The translations under genes and the position numbers were made by a program. Positions 48,029-56,771 of a DNA stretch of 64,000 nucleotides are shown here, in pieces. The notes beneath the pieces are model-generated. The model saw only the letters and a list, made by a program, of their open reading frames with translations, made no database searches and had not been told where the DNA came from. Source of the DNA: Pseudomonas mangrovi (GTDB taxonomy: Bacteria > Pseudomonadota > Gammaproteobacteria > Pseudomonadales > Pseudomonadaceae); NCBI RefSeq assembly GCF_003052585.1, contig NZ_QASN01000019.1, positions 124,001 to 188,000 of the forward strand, in the 5' to 3' direction. The stretch's first letter is position 1. The number at the start of each line of letters is the position of its first letter.

Positions 48029-48421
48029 ATGAAACCCACCGACCGCGTCATGCAGAGCTACGGGCGCTGCTGCGCCAGCCCGAGCTTCTTCGATGACTTC
48101 TACCAGCAGTTCCTCGCCAGCTCGCCAAAGATCCGCGAGAAGTTCGCCAACACCAACATGCCGGCGCAGAAGCAGCTGCTGCGCCAGGGCATCCTCAACC
48201 TGGTGATGTTCGCCCGCGGCATGCCCGACACCAAACTGCGCGCCCTCGGCGCGAGCCACTCGCGCGAAGGCTTCGACATCCGCCCCGAGCTCTACGACAT
48301 CTGGACCCAGGCGCTACTCGACACGGTCGGCAAGCACGACCAGCAGTTCGCCGAGCCGCTGCGCCGCGACTGGCGTGAAGTGCTGAACAAGGGCATCGAG
48401 GTGATCAAGTCGCACTATTGA
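48029..48421 (+). CDS. Single-domain globin
   Basis: Heme protein of 130 residues of the bacterial globin type. The proximal histidine lies in ALGASHSREGFDIRPELYDIW, with the H-x4-I-x-P-x2-Y pattern. There is no flavin domain, so it is not Hmp. Function could be oxygen or NO handling. ATG 48029 follows a purine-poor leader. Convergent with rluE, with repeats between. Confidence 0.85.
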   Translation: MKPTDRVMQSYGRCCASPSFFDDFYQQFLASSPKIREKFANTNMPAQKQLLRQGILNLVMFARGMPDTKLRALGASHSREGFDIRPELYDIWTQALLDTVGKHDQQFAEPLRRDWREVLNKGIEVIKSHY

Positions 48422-48453
48422 GCCGGCCTGAGTGCAGCCGCGCCATCGCTCAG

Positions 48454-48488
48454 CCGCCTTCAGCACCCTCTCCCGGTGGAGAGGGGGA
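48454..48488 (+). repeat. Type D half element (copy D3)
   Basis: CCGCCTTCAGCACCCTCTCCC...GGAGAGGGGGATA: one hairpin arm of the paired element found at 27445 and 42393. The partner arm is absent. Confidence 0.65.
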
Positions 48489-48539
48489 TACACGGGGTAA
48501 CCGAAAAGCCGTTGGCCGTCCCGAGCGCACGCGGCATGT

Positions 48540-48568
48540 CGCAATGCGCTGCGCTTATTGCGCCCTAC
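48540..48568 (-). repeat. REP-like element, type A (copy A4)
   Basis: GCAATGCGCTGCGC...TTATTGCGCCCTAC with the CTAC head 6 bp before the rluE stop codon. Its left end has CGC replaced, so the first base pairs are lost. Confidence 0.75.
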
Positions 48569-48573
48569 GGCTG

Positions 48574-49203
48574 CTAACCAAGGCTCGGCGGCAGGTCACG
48601 CCACTGCCCCGGCTGCAGGCCGTCCAGGCTCCAGGGGCCGATGCGCACGCGCACCAGGCGCAGCGTCGGCAGGCCGACCGCGGCGGTCATCCGGCGCACC
48701 TGGCGGTTGCGGCCCTCACGGATCACCAGCTCCAGCCAGGCGGTCGGCACGCTCTTGCGAAAACGCACCGGCGGATTGCGCTCCCACAGCTGCGGTTCAT
48801 CCAGCAGACGCGCCTCGGCCGGCAGGGTCGGGCCGTCGTTGAGCGTCACCCCGGTGCGTAGCTGCTGTAGCTGCGCCTCACTCGGCTCGCCCTCCACCTG
48901 CACCCAGTAGGTCTTCGCCAGCTTGTGCTTCGGGTCGGCGATGCGTGCCTGCAGGCGGCCATCGTTGGTCAGCAGTAACAAGCCCTCGCTGTCGCGATCC
49001 AGGCGTCCGGCGGGATAGACGCCCGGCACGTCGACGAAGTCCTTCAGCGTCGCCCGGCCCTGCTCGTCCTGAAACTGGGTGAGTACATCGAACGGCTTGT
49101 TCAGGACGATCAGCCGCGGCTCGGCCGGCGGCGCCTTGGCCACGCGCGGGCGCACGACGGGCGTGGAGCGCGAACGCGAAACAGGACGCTGGGGACGAGA
49201 CAT
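48574..49203 (-). CDS. rluE: 23S rRNA pseudouridine synthase RluE
   Basis: Isomerises a uridine of 23S rRNA (U2457 in E. coli). It is 209 residues of the RsuA/RluB/E/F subfamily without the S4 domain. The catalytic motif is [20 protein letters not shown] (Asp in GRLDRDS); later [17 protein letters not shown]. The basic N terminus is typical. RluE is the best fit by size; RsuA or RluF would have S4. ATG 49203. Confidence 0.9.
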   Translation of the reverse strand: MSRPQRPVSRSRSTPVVRPRVAKAPPAEPRLIVLNKPFDVLTQFQDEQGRATLKDFVDVPGVYPAGRLDRDSEGLLLLTNDGRLQARIADPKHKLAKTYWVQVEGEPSEAQLQQLRTGVTLNDGPTLPAEARLLDEPQLWERNPPVRFRKSVPTAWLELVIREGRNRQVRRMTAAVGLPTLRLVRVRIGPWSLDGLQPGQWRDLPPSLG

Positions 49204-49281
49204 GCGCGGAAACACCGAGAAGAGCCAGGACGGGGAACGGCATGCTAGGTTTCCCGCTTCGCCCCTGCAAGAGCGCCGCCG

Positions 49282-50340
49282 ATGCTCCGCCTGCCCCGCC
49301 CGACCTGGATGCTCAGCCTGAAGACCCTGGCCCGTTGCGGCTCGATGGGCCATCGCGGGCCGCGCAGCGATCATTTCGATGGTGAGCGCTTCCACAACAT
49401 TCATCCCAAACCGCACAAGAGCCTGCGCGACATCCTCCGCTGGCAGACCCAGCGTGCCCCGCAGGAACCGTGGCGCTGGCAGGAGCCGACGGCCGCCGCC
49501 GACCCGGTGGAGCAGCGGGTGCAGGGCGAGCGGCTGCGCGTCACCTATATCAACCATGCCACCCTGCTGATCCAGCAGCATGGCCTGAACATCCTGACCG
49601 ACCCACTCTGGGGCAAGCGCGCCAGCCCGTTCGGTTTCATCGGACCGAAGCGCTACCTGGCGCCGGGGCTGAGCATCGCGCAATTGCCGCCCATCGATCT
49701 GATCCTGGTCAGCCACAACCACTACGACCACCTCGACCTGCACAGCCTGCGTCTGCTGGCCACGCGCTTTCCGCAGGCACGGGTGGTGACCGGCCTGGGC
49801 AATGCCGCGCTGATCCGCCAGACCGGCTTTGCCCAGGTCGAGGAGCTGGACTGGTGGCAGAGCCTGACGCTGAACGAGCAGATGCAGCTGCACGCAGTGC
49901 CGGCGCAGCACTGGTCGGCGCGCGCCCGCGCCGACACCAATCGCACGCTGTGGATGGGTTTTGTTCTGGCGTCGGCGCAGGGGCCCGTGCTGTTCCCCGG
50001 CGACACCGGGCTGGGGCCGGAATTTGCGCTAATCCGCGAGCGCTTCGGACCGACGCGCTGCGCCCTGCTGCCGATTGGCGCCTACGCGCCGCGCTGGTTC
50101 ATGCGCGACAACCACATGAACCCGGACGACGCCGTGCAGGCCCACCGCATCCTCGAATCGCAGCGCAGCATGGCAATCCACTTCGGCACCTTCAATCTGA
50201 GTGACGAAGGTCAGTTCGATCCGCCCAGAGACCTGCGAATCGCCCTCGAGCAACAGGGTGTGGAGCCAAGCAGCTTCGGCGTGCCCTACCCCGGCCAGGC
50301 CTGGGAATTCGCCCCCCTCACCGACCGTAGGACGGATTAG
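49282..50340 (+). CDS. MBL-fold metallo-hydrolase (NAPE-PLD/RomA-like)
   Basis: Metallo-beta-lactamase-fold hydrolase of 352 residues. The metal motif is SHNHYDHLD (HxHxDH), with later histidines in [16 protein letters not shown] (Asp) and AIHFGTFNL. The N-terminal [13 protein letters not shown] segment matches the NAPE-PLD/RomA type. The C-terminal residues DRRTD and the stop are encoded by a type B repeat (GTAG at 50327), so the original end may have been different. Substrate unknown. ATG 49282 has only a weak site. Confidence 0.85.
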   Translation: MLRLPRPTWMLSLKTLARCGSMGHRGPRSDHFDGERFHNIHPKPHKSLRDILRWQTQRAPQEPWRWQEPTAAADPVEQRVQGERLRVTYINHATLLIQQHGLNILTDPLWGKRASPFGFIGPKRYLAPGLSIAQLPPIDLILVSHNHYDHLDLHSLRLLATRFPQARVVTGLGNAALIRQTGFAQVEELDWWQSLTLNEQMQLHAVPAQHWSARARADTNRTLWMGFVLASAQGPVLFPGDTGLGPEFALIRERFGPTRCALLPIGAYAPRWFMRDNHMNPDDAVQAHRILESQRSMAIHFGTFNLSDEGQFDPPRDLRIALEQQGVEPSSFGVPYPGQAWEFAPLTDRRTD

Positions 50341-50361
50341 CCGCCAGCGGCATAATCCGCC
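50327..50361 (+). repeat. REP-like element, type B (copy B4)
   Basis: GTAGGACGGATTAGCCG...GGCATAATCCGCC. Its first 14 bp are translated as the C terminus of the MBL hydrolase gene. Confidence 0.75.
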
Positions 50362-50402
50362 AAGTCCCCCCTGCTCAGCGACGCTCGGAATGGACGCAGC
50401 AT

Positions 50403-50433
50403 GGCGCAATGCGCTGCGCTTATTGCGCCCTAC
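50403..50433 (-). repeat. REP-like element, type A (copy A5)
   Basis: GGCGCAATGCGCTGCGC...TTATTGCGCCCTAC, near identical to A2. A half type B copy (TTTATCCACC) follows near 50459-50468. Confidence 0.85.
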
Positions 50434-50571
50434 GGCTGAACGCCACATACCGGCTCTGTTTATCCACCAGAGCGATACGCGCCGGCGCCGCCGAGCCATG
50501 GTTGTCGCGGAGCAAGATGGTCCGAAAGGGCAATCAGGCAACCCGCACGCGGCGACATCACCCTCCGCGCC

Positions 50572-50595
50572 GCTGGGCCTGCCGGCCCAACCTAC
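50572..50595 (-). repeat. REP-like element, type C (copy C1)
   Basis: GCTGGGCCTGCCGGCCCAACCTAC: a hairpin of type C. The TAG of its GTAG head (minus strand) is the stop codon of the desaturase-like gene. Confidence 0.7.
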
Positions 50596-51488
50596 AAACG
50601 CGACCTTTGCGCGTCCCTTTCATCGATCACCTCCGGGCGCTGCCATTCCGGCGGCATCCACAGGTGCCGCAGGCGCTGGCCCAGCGGTCCGGGGCGGGCG
50701 ATGTCGCGGGCCAGGTCGACCCACTCATGCAGGTTCAGCCACAGCGGATTGAAGCTGCGCACCTGGCGGATGATGCCGTATTCGACCGGTTCATCCTCCT
50801 CGACGAAGGTACCGAACAGGCGGTCGTAGAGAATCAGCACGCCACCGTAGTTGCGGTCGATGTACTGCGGGTTGCGGCCATGATGGGCACGGTGGTGGGA
50901 GGGGGTGTTGAAGAACCACTCCAGCGGCCTGGGCAACTTGCCCACCGACTGGGTATGGATGAAGTACTGATAGGCCAGGCTGGCCGAGAACATGAACAGC
51001 ACCCACTCCGGCGCGAATCCCAGCCAGACCAGCGGCAGATAGAACAGCCAGTTGCCGGCAAAGCCGTAGAACAGGCTCTGCCGCGAGGCGGTGGTGAAGT
51101 TCATCTGCTCGGAGGAGTGATGCACCACATGCGCCGCCCAGAACCAGCGGATGCGGTGGCTGGCGCGATGGAACCAGTAAAAGCAGAGTTCCAGGCCGAA
51201 GAACAGCACGACGAAGGCCAGCGGTGTCATGGCGAAGTCCAGCAGTCGCACCTGGTGTACCAGGTGGTAGACCGGCAGCACCAGGAACACCACCAGCAGC
51301 GCATCCACCGCCAGGTAGATCCCGCCCAGGCCGATGCTCGCCAGCGAGTCGGCCAGCCGATAACGGCCACGCCGCCGCGCCGAGAGCAGATCGACCAGCA
51401 GGGTCGCGGTAAACAGCGGGGTCAGAATCAGCAGCAGATCGCGGCGCAGGTCGATCTGCGTCCAGAGACTGGCGAACAATTCGAGCAT
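50592..51488 (-). CDS. Sterol desaturase/fatty-acid hydroxylase superfamily membrane protein
   Basis: Diiron membrane oxygenase-like protein of 298 residues with about four to five membrane helices. Histidine boxes are HRASH, HVVHH and HRAHHG, the FA-hydroxylase superfamily pattern. Substrate unknown; in bacteria such proteins act on lipids or carotenoids. GGAGC precedes ATG 51488. Divergent from an AraC regulator, its probable controller. Its stop codon lies in a type C repeat. Confidence 0.85.
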   Translation of the reverse strand: MLELFASLWTQIDLRRDLLLILTPLFTATLLVDLLSARRRGRYRLADSLASIGLGGIYLAVDALLVVFLVLPVYHLVHQVRLLDFAMTPLAFVVLFFGLELCFYWFHRASHRIRWFWAAHVVHHSSEQMNFTTASRQSLFYGFAGNWLFYLPLVWLGFAPEWVLFMFSASLAYQYFIHTQSVGKLPRPLEWFFNTPSHHRAHHGRNPQYIDRNYGGVLILYDRLFGTFVEEDEPVEYGIIRQVRSFNPLWLNLHEWVDLARDIARPGPLGQRLRHLWMPPEWQRPEVIDERDAQRSRL

Positions 51489-51545
51489 GGTGAAGCTCCG
51501 GGAAACACGGATGCCACCATCCTCGCCCAGGGCGAAACGCCGGAC

Positions 51546-51572
51546 TTGACACGCCCCGCAGTTTTTTTGACA
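51546..51572. promoter_or_regulatory. Direct TTGACA repeats between desaturase and AraC genes
   Basis: TTGACA occurs at 51546-51551 and 51567-51572, 21 bp apart (two helical turns) on one strand. This is the kind of spacing used by AraC-family operators. Either could also be a -35 box, though no good -10 follows. Tentative. Confidence 0.35.
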
Positions 51573-51730
51573 AATCACGCCATCGTCAGATGAAACGCTG
51601 AAGCCCCTGAAACGGGCGGCGCGGCGAAAGGCTTTGACGGACGCCTCGTTGGGGTGCCCCATTGAAGGCCGTCTGGTCGGGGTGGCCACGACGGCCATGA
51701 GCTGACATAGCCATTTTCAGAGGGTTGCCA

Positions 51731-52726
51731 ATGCGCATCGCCGCCAGCTACGCACCGCTGCTCTACGAGTACCTGGCCCGCCGCGGCCTGGATGGCGAGG
51801 CGCTGCTCGGCCCGCTGCCGGTCGCCGACGACGGCCAGCTGCCGATGCCGGTCTGGCAGGCACTGTTGCACCGCGCCGCCGACCTGCTCGACGAGCCGGC
51901 CCTCGGCCTGCGCATTGCCGAGGGCATAGGGCCACGGCACTTCGGCGTGGTCGGTTATGCAGCGCTGGCCTGCGCCACCCTGGGTGAGGCGCTGCAGCGC
52001 CTTGAGCGCTACCACGCGCTGGTCTACGACGCGAACCCGGCGCAGTTGCGCGTGGAGGGCGAGCAGCTGCTGCTGCAGTGGGGCACCGCACTAGGCCGCC
52101 CAGGCCAACTGGTCGACGAGACCGGGCTGGGCGCCCTGGTGCAACTGGCCCGCGAGCTGACCGGCCAGCCGCTGCCGGTGGATGCGGTGGACTTCGTCAA
52201 CCCCGCGCCCGCCGACCCACAGCCCTATCGGGCGTTCTTCGGTGGCCAGGTACGCTTCGCCCAGCCCTGCACCCGCCTGGCCCTGCCGCTGGCCTATCTG
52301 CAGCTGCCCCTGCGCCAGGCCGACCCGGCGCTGCTGGCACTGCTCGATGCCCAGGCCGAGGGCTTTCTGCGCCAGCATCGTGACGGCGGCCTGATCGATC
52401 GCTGCCAACAGGCGCTGATCCCGTTGTTGCGTGACGGCAACGCCAGTCTGGACGCCCTGGCGCGCAGCCTGCATCGCTCATCGCGCACCCTGCAGCGGCA
52501 TCTCGACGTCCAGGGCCTGAGCTTTCGGCAGCTGCTCGACGACACCCGCCGCCAGCTTGCCGCCGGCTATCTGCAGGATGCCCGTCTTCCGCTTGGCGAG
52601 ATCGCCGCGCTGCTCGGCTACTCGCAACAGAGCGCGTTCAGCCGGGCCTTCAGCCAATGGCACGGTGAAAGCCCCCTGGCCTGGCGCCAGCGCGTGCTCG
52701 GCCGACGCAGACCGTCAGATCCGTAG
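51731..52726 (+). CDS. AraC-family regulator with arabinose-binding-type N-domain
   Basis: A 331-residue transcription factor. The N-terminal domain (about 15-200) is of the PF12625 type found in OruR/ArgR-like regulators (PRHFGVVGYAALACATLGEALQRLERYH). The C-terminal AraC HTH is ASLDALARSLHRSSRTLQRHL and QQSAFSRAFSQWHG. It is divergent from the desaturase-like gene and probably controls it. ATG 51731 has GAGGG 7 nt upstream. Its stop TAG lies in a type C repeat. Confidence 0.9.
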   Translation: MRIAASYAPLLYEYLARRGLDGEALLGPLPVADDGQLPMPVWQALLHRAADLLDEPALGLRIAEGIGPRHFGVVGYAALACATLGEALQRLERYHALVYDANPAQLRVEGEQLLLQWGTALGRPGQLVDETGLGALVQLARELTGQPLPVDAVDFVNPAPADPQPYRAFFGGQVRFAQPCTRLALPLAYLQLPLRQADPALLALLDAQAEGFLRQHRDGGLIDRCQQALIPLLRDGNASLDALARSLHRSSRTLQRHLDVQGLSFRQLLDDTRRQLAAGYLQDARLPLGEIAALLGYSQQSAFSRAFSQWHGESPLAWRQRVLGRRRPSDP

Positions 52727-52754
52727 GTTGGCGCCGAGCTACGCGAGGCCCAAC
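52723..52754 (+). repeat. REP-like element, type C (copy C2)
   Basis: GTAGGTTGGCGCCGAGC...GCGAGGCCCAAC. The TAG of the GTAG head is the AraC stop codon. A degenerate type C copy lies at 52797-52818. Confidence 0.75.
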
Positions 52755-52901
52755 AAGCGATCCCACAGACCACTTCAAGTGGCATCGCCCCACCCCGCTG
52801 GGCCTCTCGGCCCACCTCCAAACACAGCGCATCGCTGCGACCCGGGGCGGCGCTCAGCCCAACGGCGCAGGCATCCGACGCCTGCGCAGCCGCCCGCCTG
52901 C

Positions 52902-52931
52902 GTAGGGTGGATAACGCCGTCTTTATCCACC
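52902..52931 (+). repeat. REP-like element, type B (copy B5)
   Basis: GTAGGGTGGATAACGCCG...TTTATCCACC; a clean copy. Part of a 590-bp gene-free stretch (52727-53316) that holds at least five repeat elements and no gene apart from the promoter region of the reductase gene. Confidence 0.85.
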
Positions 52932-52980
52932 ATGACCCCGCTCGGGGCTCAATTGGCTCCAAGCCCGACTGGCTGGCTGC

Positions 52981-53011
52981 GGCGCAATGCGCTGCGCTTG
53001 TTGCGCCCTAC
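52981..53011 (-). repeat. REP-like element, type A (copy A6)
   Basis: GGCGCAATGCGCTGCGC...TTGTTGCGCCCTAC with the CTAC head on the right. Confidence 0.85.
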
Positions 53012-53040
53012 CCGCCGGACCATCTGCTGGGCTCGAACAC

Positions 53041-53070
53041 GTAGGGTGGATAACGCTTTGTTTATCCACC
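53041..53070 (+). repeat. REP-like element, type B (copy B6)
   Basis: GTAGGGTGGATAACGC...TTTATCCACC. It is opposite in orientation to A6, 30 bp away. A degenerate type C head (GTAGGTCGGCGC) follows at 53104. Confidence 0.85.
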
Positions 53071-53316
53071 ATGGGCACAGGCGATGAGTGGCGTTGCCCT
53101 GCCGTAGGTCGGCGCAGAGCAAGCCGCGACCGAACAGGCGGTTCGGCAATCTTCCACCGCCTGCGCAACACCGCTCTGTTGAGCAGAGCCACAAGCATCC
53201 GACCCATGAAGATCACGCCATTCACGCACCACCCGGTCATCTTCTGCGTCTATGCTGGCAGGGTTTTCGCCGCCGCCTGCCCGTCGGCGCCCGTCCATCT
53301 CGCCAGGAGTTCCCCT

Positions 53317-54348
53317 ATGAGCAGCGAATCCGTCCTCGATACCTTCACCGGCTGGGCCGCCACCGCGCCACGCGCGCCGCTGCAGCCCCACAGCTACGAT
53401 CCCGGCCCGCTCGGCGCCGAAGAAGTGGAAGTAGCGGTGGAGTACTGCGGCATCTGCCACTCCGACCAGTCGATGATCGACAACGAGTGGGGCAACGCGC
53501 GCTATCCGTTCATTCCCGGCCATGAAGTGGTCGGCAGCATCGTCCGCGTCGGCGACAGCGTACGCGGCCTCAAGCTCGGCCAGCGGGTCGGCATCGGCTG
53601 GTACAAGGGCAGCTGTATGCACTGCCACAGCTGCATGGAGGGCTCGCACCAGCTCTGCCCGACCGCCAAGCCGACCATCGTCGGCAGCAACGGCGGGTTC
53701 GCCGATCGCCTGCGCAGCCACTGGGCCTGGGCCATCCCACTGCCGGAGAGCCTCGACGCCAGCCTGGCCGGCCCGCTGTTCTGCGGCGGCTCGACGGTGT
53801 TCGCACCGCTGCTCGACTTCGACGTCAAGCCGACCCATCGCGTCGGCGTGGTCGGCATCGGCGGCCTCGGTCATCTGGCATTGCGCTTCCTGAATGCCTG
53901 GGGCTGCGAGGTCACCGCCTTTACCTCCTCGCTGAACAAACAGGACGAAGCCAGGCGCCTGGGCGCGCACAAGGTGGTCGCCTCCACCGACAGCAAGGCG
54001 ATGCAGGCGATTGCCGGCACGCTCGACTTCCTGCTGGTCACCGCCAGCGCCGATCTGGACTGGAACAGCCTGATCGCGACCCTCGGCCCCAAGGGCCGGC
54101 TGCACTTCGTCGGCATCGTGCCCAGCGCGATCCCGGTTCACGTGTTCAACCTGATCCCGCGCCAGCGCAGCATCTCCGGCTCGCCGGTCGGCTCACCGGC
54201 GCTGATGAGCACCATGCTCGAGTTCTGCGCCCGCCACGGCATCGTGCCGCAGGTCGAGCACTTCCCCATGAGCAAGGTCAACGACGCCATCCAGCACCTG
54301 CGTGACGGCAAGGCGCGCTACCGCGTGGTGCTCGAAGCCGGGAAGTGA
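53317..54348 (+). CDS. ahr: Zinc-dependent NADPH aldehyde reductase (Ahr/YjgB type)
   Basis: Medium-chain dehydrogenase of 343 residues. Catalytic zinc ligands are in YCGICHSDQSM and GHEVVG; structural zinc ligands are in CMHCHSCMEGSHQLC. Cofactor site is GVVGIGGLGHLALR with TSSLNKQ after beta-2, pointing to NADPH. The end PMSKVNDAIQHLRDGKARYRVVL is close to E. coli Ahr. It likely reduces aldehydes. AGGAG precedes ATG 53317. Confidence 0.87.
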   Translation: MSSESVLDTFTGWAATAPRAPLQPHSYDPGPLGAEEVEVAVEYCGICHSDQSMIDNEWGNARYPFIPGHEVVGSIVRVGDSVRGLKLGQRVGIGWYKGSCMHCHSCMEGSHQLCPTAKPTIVGSNGGFADRLRSHWAWAIPLPESLDASLAGPLFCGGSTVFAPLLDFDVKPTHRVGVVGIGGLGHLALRFLNAWGCEVTAFTSSLNKQDEARRLGAHKVVASTDSKAMQAIAGTLDFLLVTASADLDWNSLIATLGPKGRLHFVGIVPSAIPVHVFNLIPRQRSISGSPVGSPALMSTMLEFCARHGIVPQVEHFPMSKVNDAIQHLRDGKARYRVVLEAGK

Positions 54349-54407
54349 CACGCCGCTGCTGGTGCGGGCATGCTGCGCGCCTTCACCAGCAGATACCGAT
54401 AGCCAAG

Positions 54408-54848
54408 ATGCACGTCCCGATCGAAACGCCCGCCGCCGCCGACCTGCCTAGAATGCTCGAGGTCTGGGAGGCGGCGGTGCGCGCCACCCACGACTTCCTC
54501 GAAGAGCACGACATAAAGGTGCTCAAGCCGTTGCTCATCGAGCAGTATTTCCCTTCCTTGGTACTCACCTGCATCCGCGGCGCGGACGGCCAGGTCGCAG
54601 GCTTTCTCGGCTATGCCGCCGGCAAGGTGGAAATGCTCTTCGTCGATCCGCAGGCGCACGGCCAGGGCATCGGCAGGCGCCTGCTGTTGGATGCGGTGAC
54701 GCGCCTGGGTGCGGATAGGGTCGATGTCAACGAACAGAACCCAAAGGCGCTGGGCTTCTACCTGGCCCAGGGCTTTAAGGTGGACAGCCGCTCGCCGCTG
54801 GACGGCGGCGGCCGGCCGTTTCCGATCCTTCATCTGCTGCTTGCCTGA
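54408..54848 (+). CDS. GNAT-family N-acetyltransferase (YjaB-like)
   Basis: Acetyltransferase of 146 residues. Acetyl-CoA motif is MLFVDPQAHGQGIGRRLL (Q-x-x-G-x-G/A); later NEQNPKALGFYLAQGF. It resembles YjaB by size and pattern. Substrate unknown. The start ATG 54408 has no clear ribosome site. Confidence 0.87.
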   Translation: MHVPIETPAAADLPRMLEVWEAAVRATHDFLEEHDIKVLKPLLIEQYFPSLVLTCIRGADGQVAGFLGYAAGKVEMLFVDPQAHGQGIGRRLLLDAVTRLGADRVDVNEQNPKALGFYLAQGFKVDSRSPLDGGGRPFPILHLLLA

Positions 54849-54883
54849 TGGCGAAAATGGATAGCCGCAGAGCGGCGCCGCCT

Positions 54884-55210
54884 GTTGGGCCTCGCGCGGC
54901 TCGGCGCCAACCTACAAGTGCAGCCAAACCCTAGGGCGCAACAAGCTCAGCGCGTTGCGCCGATGCCCCCATCCGCAGATCACCGAGCGCATCAGCACCG
55001 CGCGGTGCCATGGTGGATAAACACGGCGTTATCCACCCTACGAACCGCGATGCCGCCACCTCTTGTTGGGCCTCGCGCTGCTCGGCGCCAACCTACGCGT
55101 GCAGCCAAATCGTAGGGCGCAATAAGCGCAGCGCATTGCGCCGCAGCGCCCGCCCGCAGATCACCGAACGCATCAACACCGCGCGGCGACATGGTGGATA
55201 AACACGGCGC
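54884..55210 (+). repeat. Tandem duplication of a composite REP unit
   Basis: Two diverged units with a 181-bp period. Each holds a type C hairpin (54884-54915; 55065-55096), a type A hairpin (54931-54961; 55112-55142), a shared spacer CAGATCACCGA, and a type B half (55012-55041 complete; 55193-55210 truncated). The second unit ends within the type B hairpin, 13 bp before the amn stop. It fills most of the 374-bp gap; no gene is seen. Confidence 0.85.
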
Positions 55211-55222
55211 AATTCAGCCATC

Positions 55223-56698
55223 TCAGCGGAACGGCGGCTCGTCGAAGCTGCGCAGCTTGCGCGAATGCAGCGATTCGAGCTGGCTGCGCAACAGCTCCAG
55301 CGCGGCGATGCCGATGTGCAGGTGCTGGGTGACCGCGCGTTCGTAGAAGGCGCCGGCCGCACCAGGCAGCTTGATCTCGCTGTGCAGCGGCTTGTCGGAC
55401 ACGCACAGCAGCGTGCCGTAAGGCACGCGTAGTCGGTAGCCCTGGGCGGCGATGGTGCCGCTCTCCATGTCCACCGCCACCGCGCGCGCCAGGTTGATCA
55501 GCGGGCGCTCCTGGGCCCAGCGCAGTTCCCAGTTGCGGTCGTCGTAGGTCAGCACGGTACCGGTGCGCAGGCGTTTCTTCAGCGCGTCGCCGCGCTCGCC
55601 GGTGACCTGCGCGGCGGCTTCCTGCAGCGCCATCTGCACTTCGGCCAGCGCCGGGATCGGGATATGCGGCGGCAGCACGCGATCGAGGATGCCGTCGCGG
55701 CGCATGTAGGCATGCGCGAGCACGTAGTCGCCGATGGTCTGCGACTGCCGCAGCCCACCGCAGTGGCCGATCATCAGCCAGCAATGCGGGCGCAACACAG
55801 CGAGGTGGTCGGTGATGTTCTTGGCGTTGGAGGGGCCGACACCGATGTTCACCAGGGTCACGCCATGGCCGTCGGATGCGATCAGGTGATAGGCCGGCAT
55901 CTGGTAGCGATGCCAGACCACCGCATCGGCCACCGCCTGGGCGTCCTCCTCGGAGGTACCGCGTTCGATGATCACGTTGCCCGGCAGCACCATGCGCACG
56001 AAGCGAGGGTCATCGCGCAGCTGGGCCAGCCCGTGGCGAATGAACTGGTCGACATAGCGGTGGTAGTTGGTCAGCAGTATCCACGGCCGCACGTGGCGCC
56101 AGTCGCTGCCGGTGTAGTGCTGGATGCGTTTGAGCGAAAAGTCGGTGCGCGCCGCGTCGAACAGCGCCAGCGGCATCTGCTCGGCGTCCTGCCACTCGTA
56201 CAGGCCGTCGGCGACCGAATCCGAGGCGGCCGACAGATCGGTGCTGGGGAACACCCGCGCCAGCTCGGCGGCGGTCACCCCGGAACCCGCCAGCTCGTCA
56301 CCCTGGTCGACGACATAGGGATAGGGAATGTTCTTCCGGCTCGGACCCACCTCGACCTTGAGCGTGAAGTCGTCCATCAGCGGCCGCAACTGGTCGAGCA
56401 GGTAACCGCGAAATGCCTGAGGCTGGGTCACGGTGACGCTGTAGACGCCGGGCAACTGGACCTTGGCATAGGCACGAACGGTGGTCGGCACCTCGCCCTG
56501 GCAGACGTAGGTCAGGCGCAACTCGGGGTAGCGGAACAGCGCACGCTCGGCCTCGTCGGGCAGCACGCGCTCCTTCAGATAGCGCCGCAGCGCCTGGCTC
56601 AGCGCCTTGGTGGCGCGCTGGTGCAGCGCGGCGAGGCGCTCGACCGCCTCCTCCGGTGTGTCGGCAACGACGAAGTCATCGGTGGCACTGAATATCAT
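55223..56698 (-). CDS. amn: AMP nucleosidase
   Basis: Hydrolyses AMP to adenine and ribose 5-phosphate. It is 491 residues, near E. coli Amn (484). The N-terminal AMN-specific domain (about 1-180) precedes the nucleoside-phosphorylase-like catalytic domain with IGVGPSNAKNITDHLAVLRP, MIGHCGG and AVDMESGTIAAQGYRLR. ATG 56698 follows GAGGA at good spacing. Confidence 0.95.
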   Translation of the reverse strand: MIFSATDDFVVADTPEEAVERLAALHQRATKALSQALRRYLKERVLPDEAERALFRYPELRLTYVCQGEVPTTVRAYAKVQLPGVYSVTVTQPQAFRGYLLDQLRPLMDDFTLKVEVGPSRKNIPYPYVVDQGDELAGSGVTAAELARVFPSTDLSAASDSVADGLYEWQDAEQMPLALFDAARTDFSLKRIQHYTGSDWRHVRPWILLTNYHRYVDQFIRHGLAQLRDDPRFVRMVLPGNVIIERGTSEEDAQAVADAVVWHRYQMPAYHLIASDGHGVTLVNIGVGPSNAKNITDHLAVLRPHCWLMIGHCGGLRQSQTIGDYVLAHAYMRRDGILDRVLPPHIPIPALAEVQMALQEAAAQVTGERGDALKKRLRTGTVLTYDDRNWELRWAQERPLINLARAVAVDMESGTIAAQGYRLRVPYGTLLCVSDKPLHSEIKLPGAAGAFYERAVTQHLHIGIAALELLRSQLESLHSRKLRSFDEPPFR

Positions 56699-56771
56699 CA
56701 AGTCATCCTCTGAGCTCGGAGCACATCATCTTGCCTGCTCCGGGCGGCCGACGGTAGGTCGAGAATAACCC

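Noticed and set aside
52727..53316. Insertion sequence remnant in the repeat-rich gap
   Set aside because: No transposase fragment or terminal inverted repeats longer than the short hairpins; REP-like elements explain it.
54884..55210. CRISPR array
   Set aside because: Only two repeats with a 181-bp period, palindromic parts and no cas genes.
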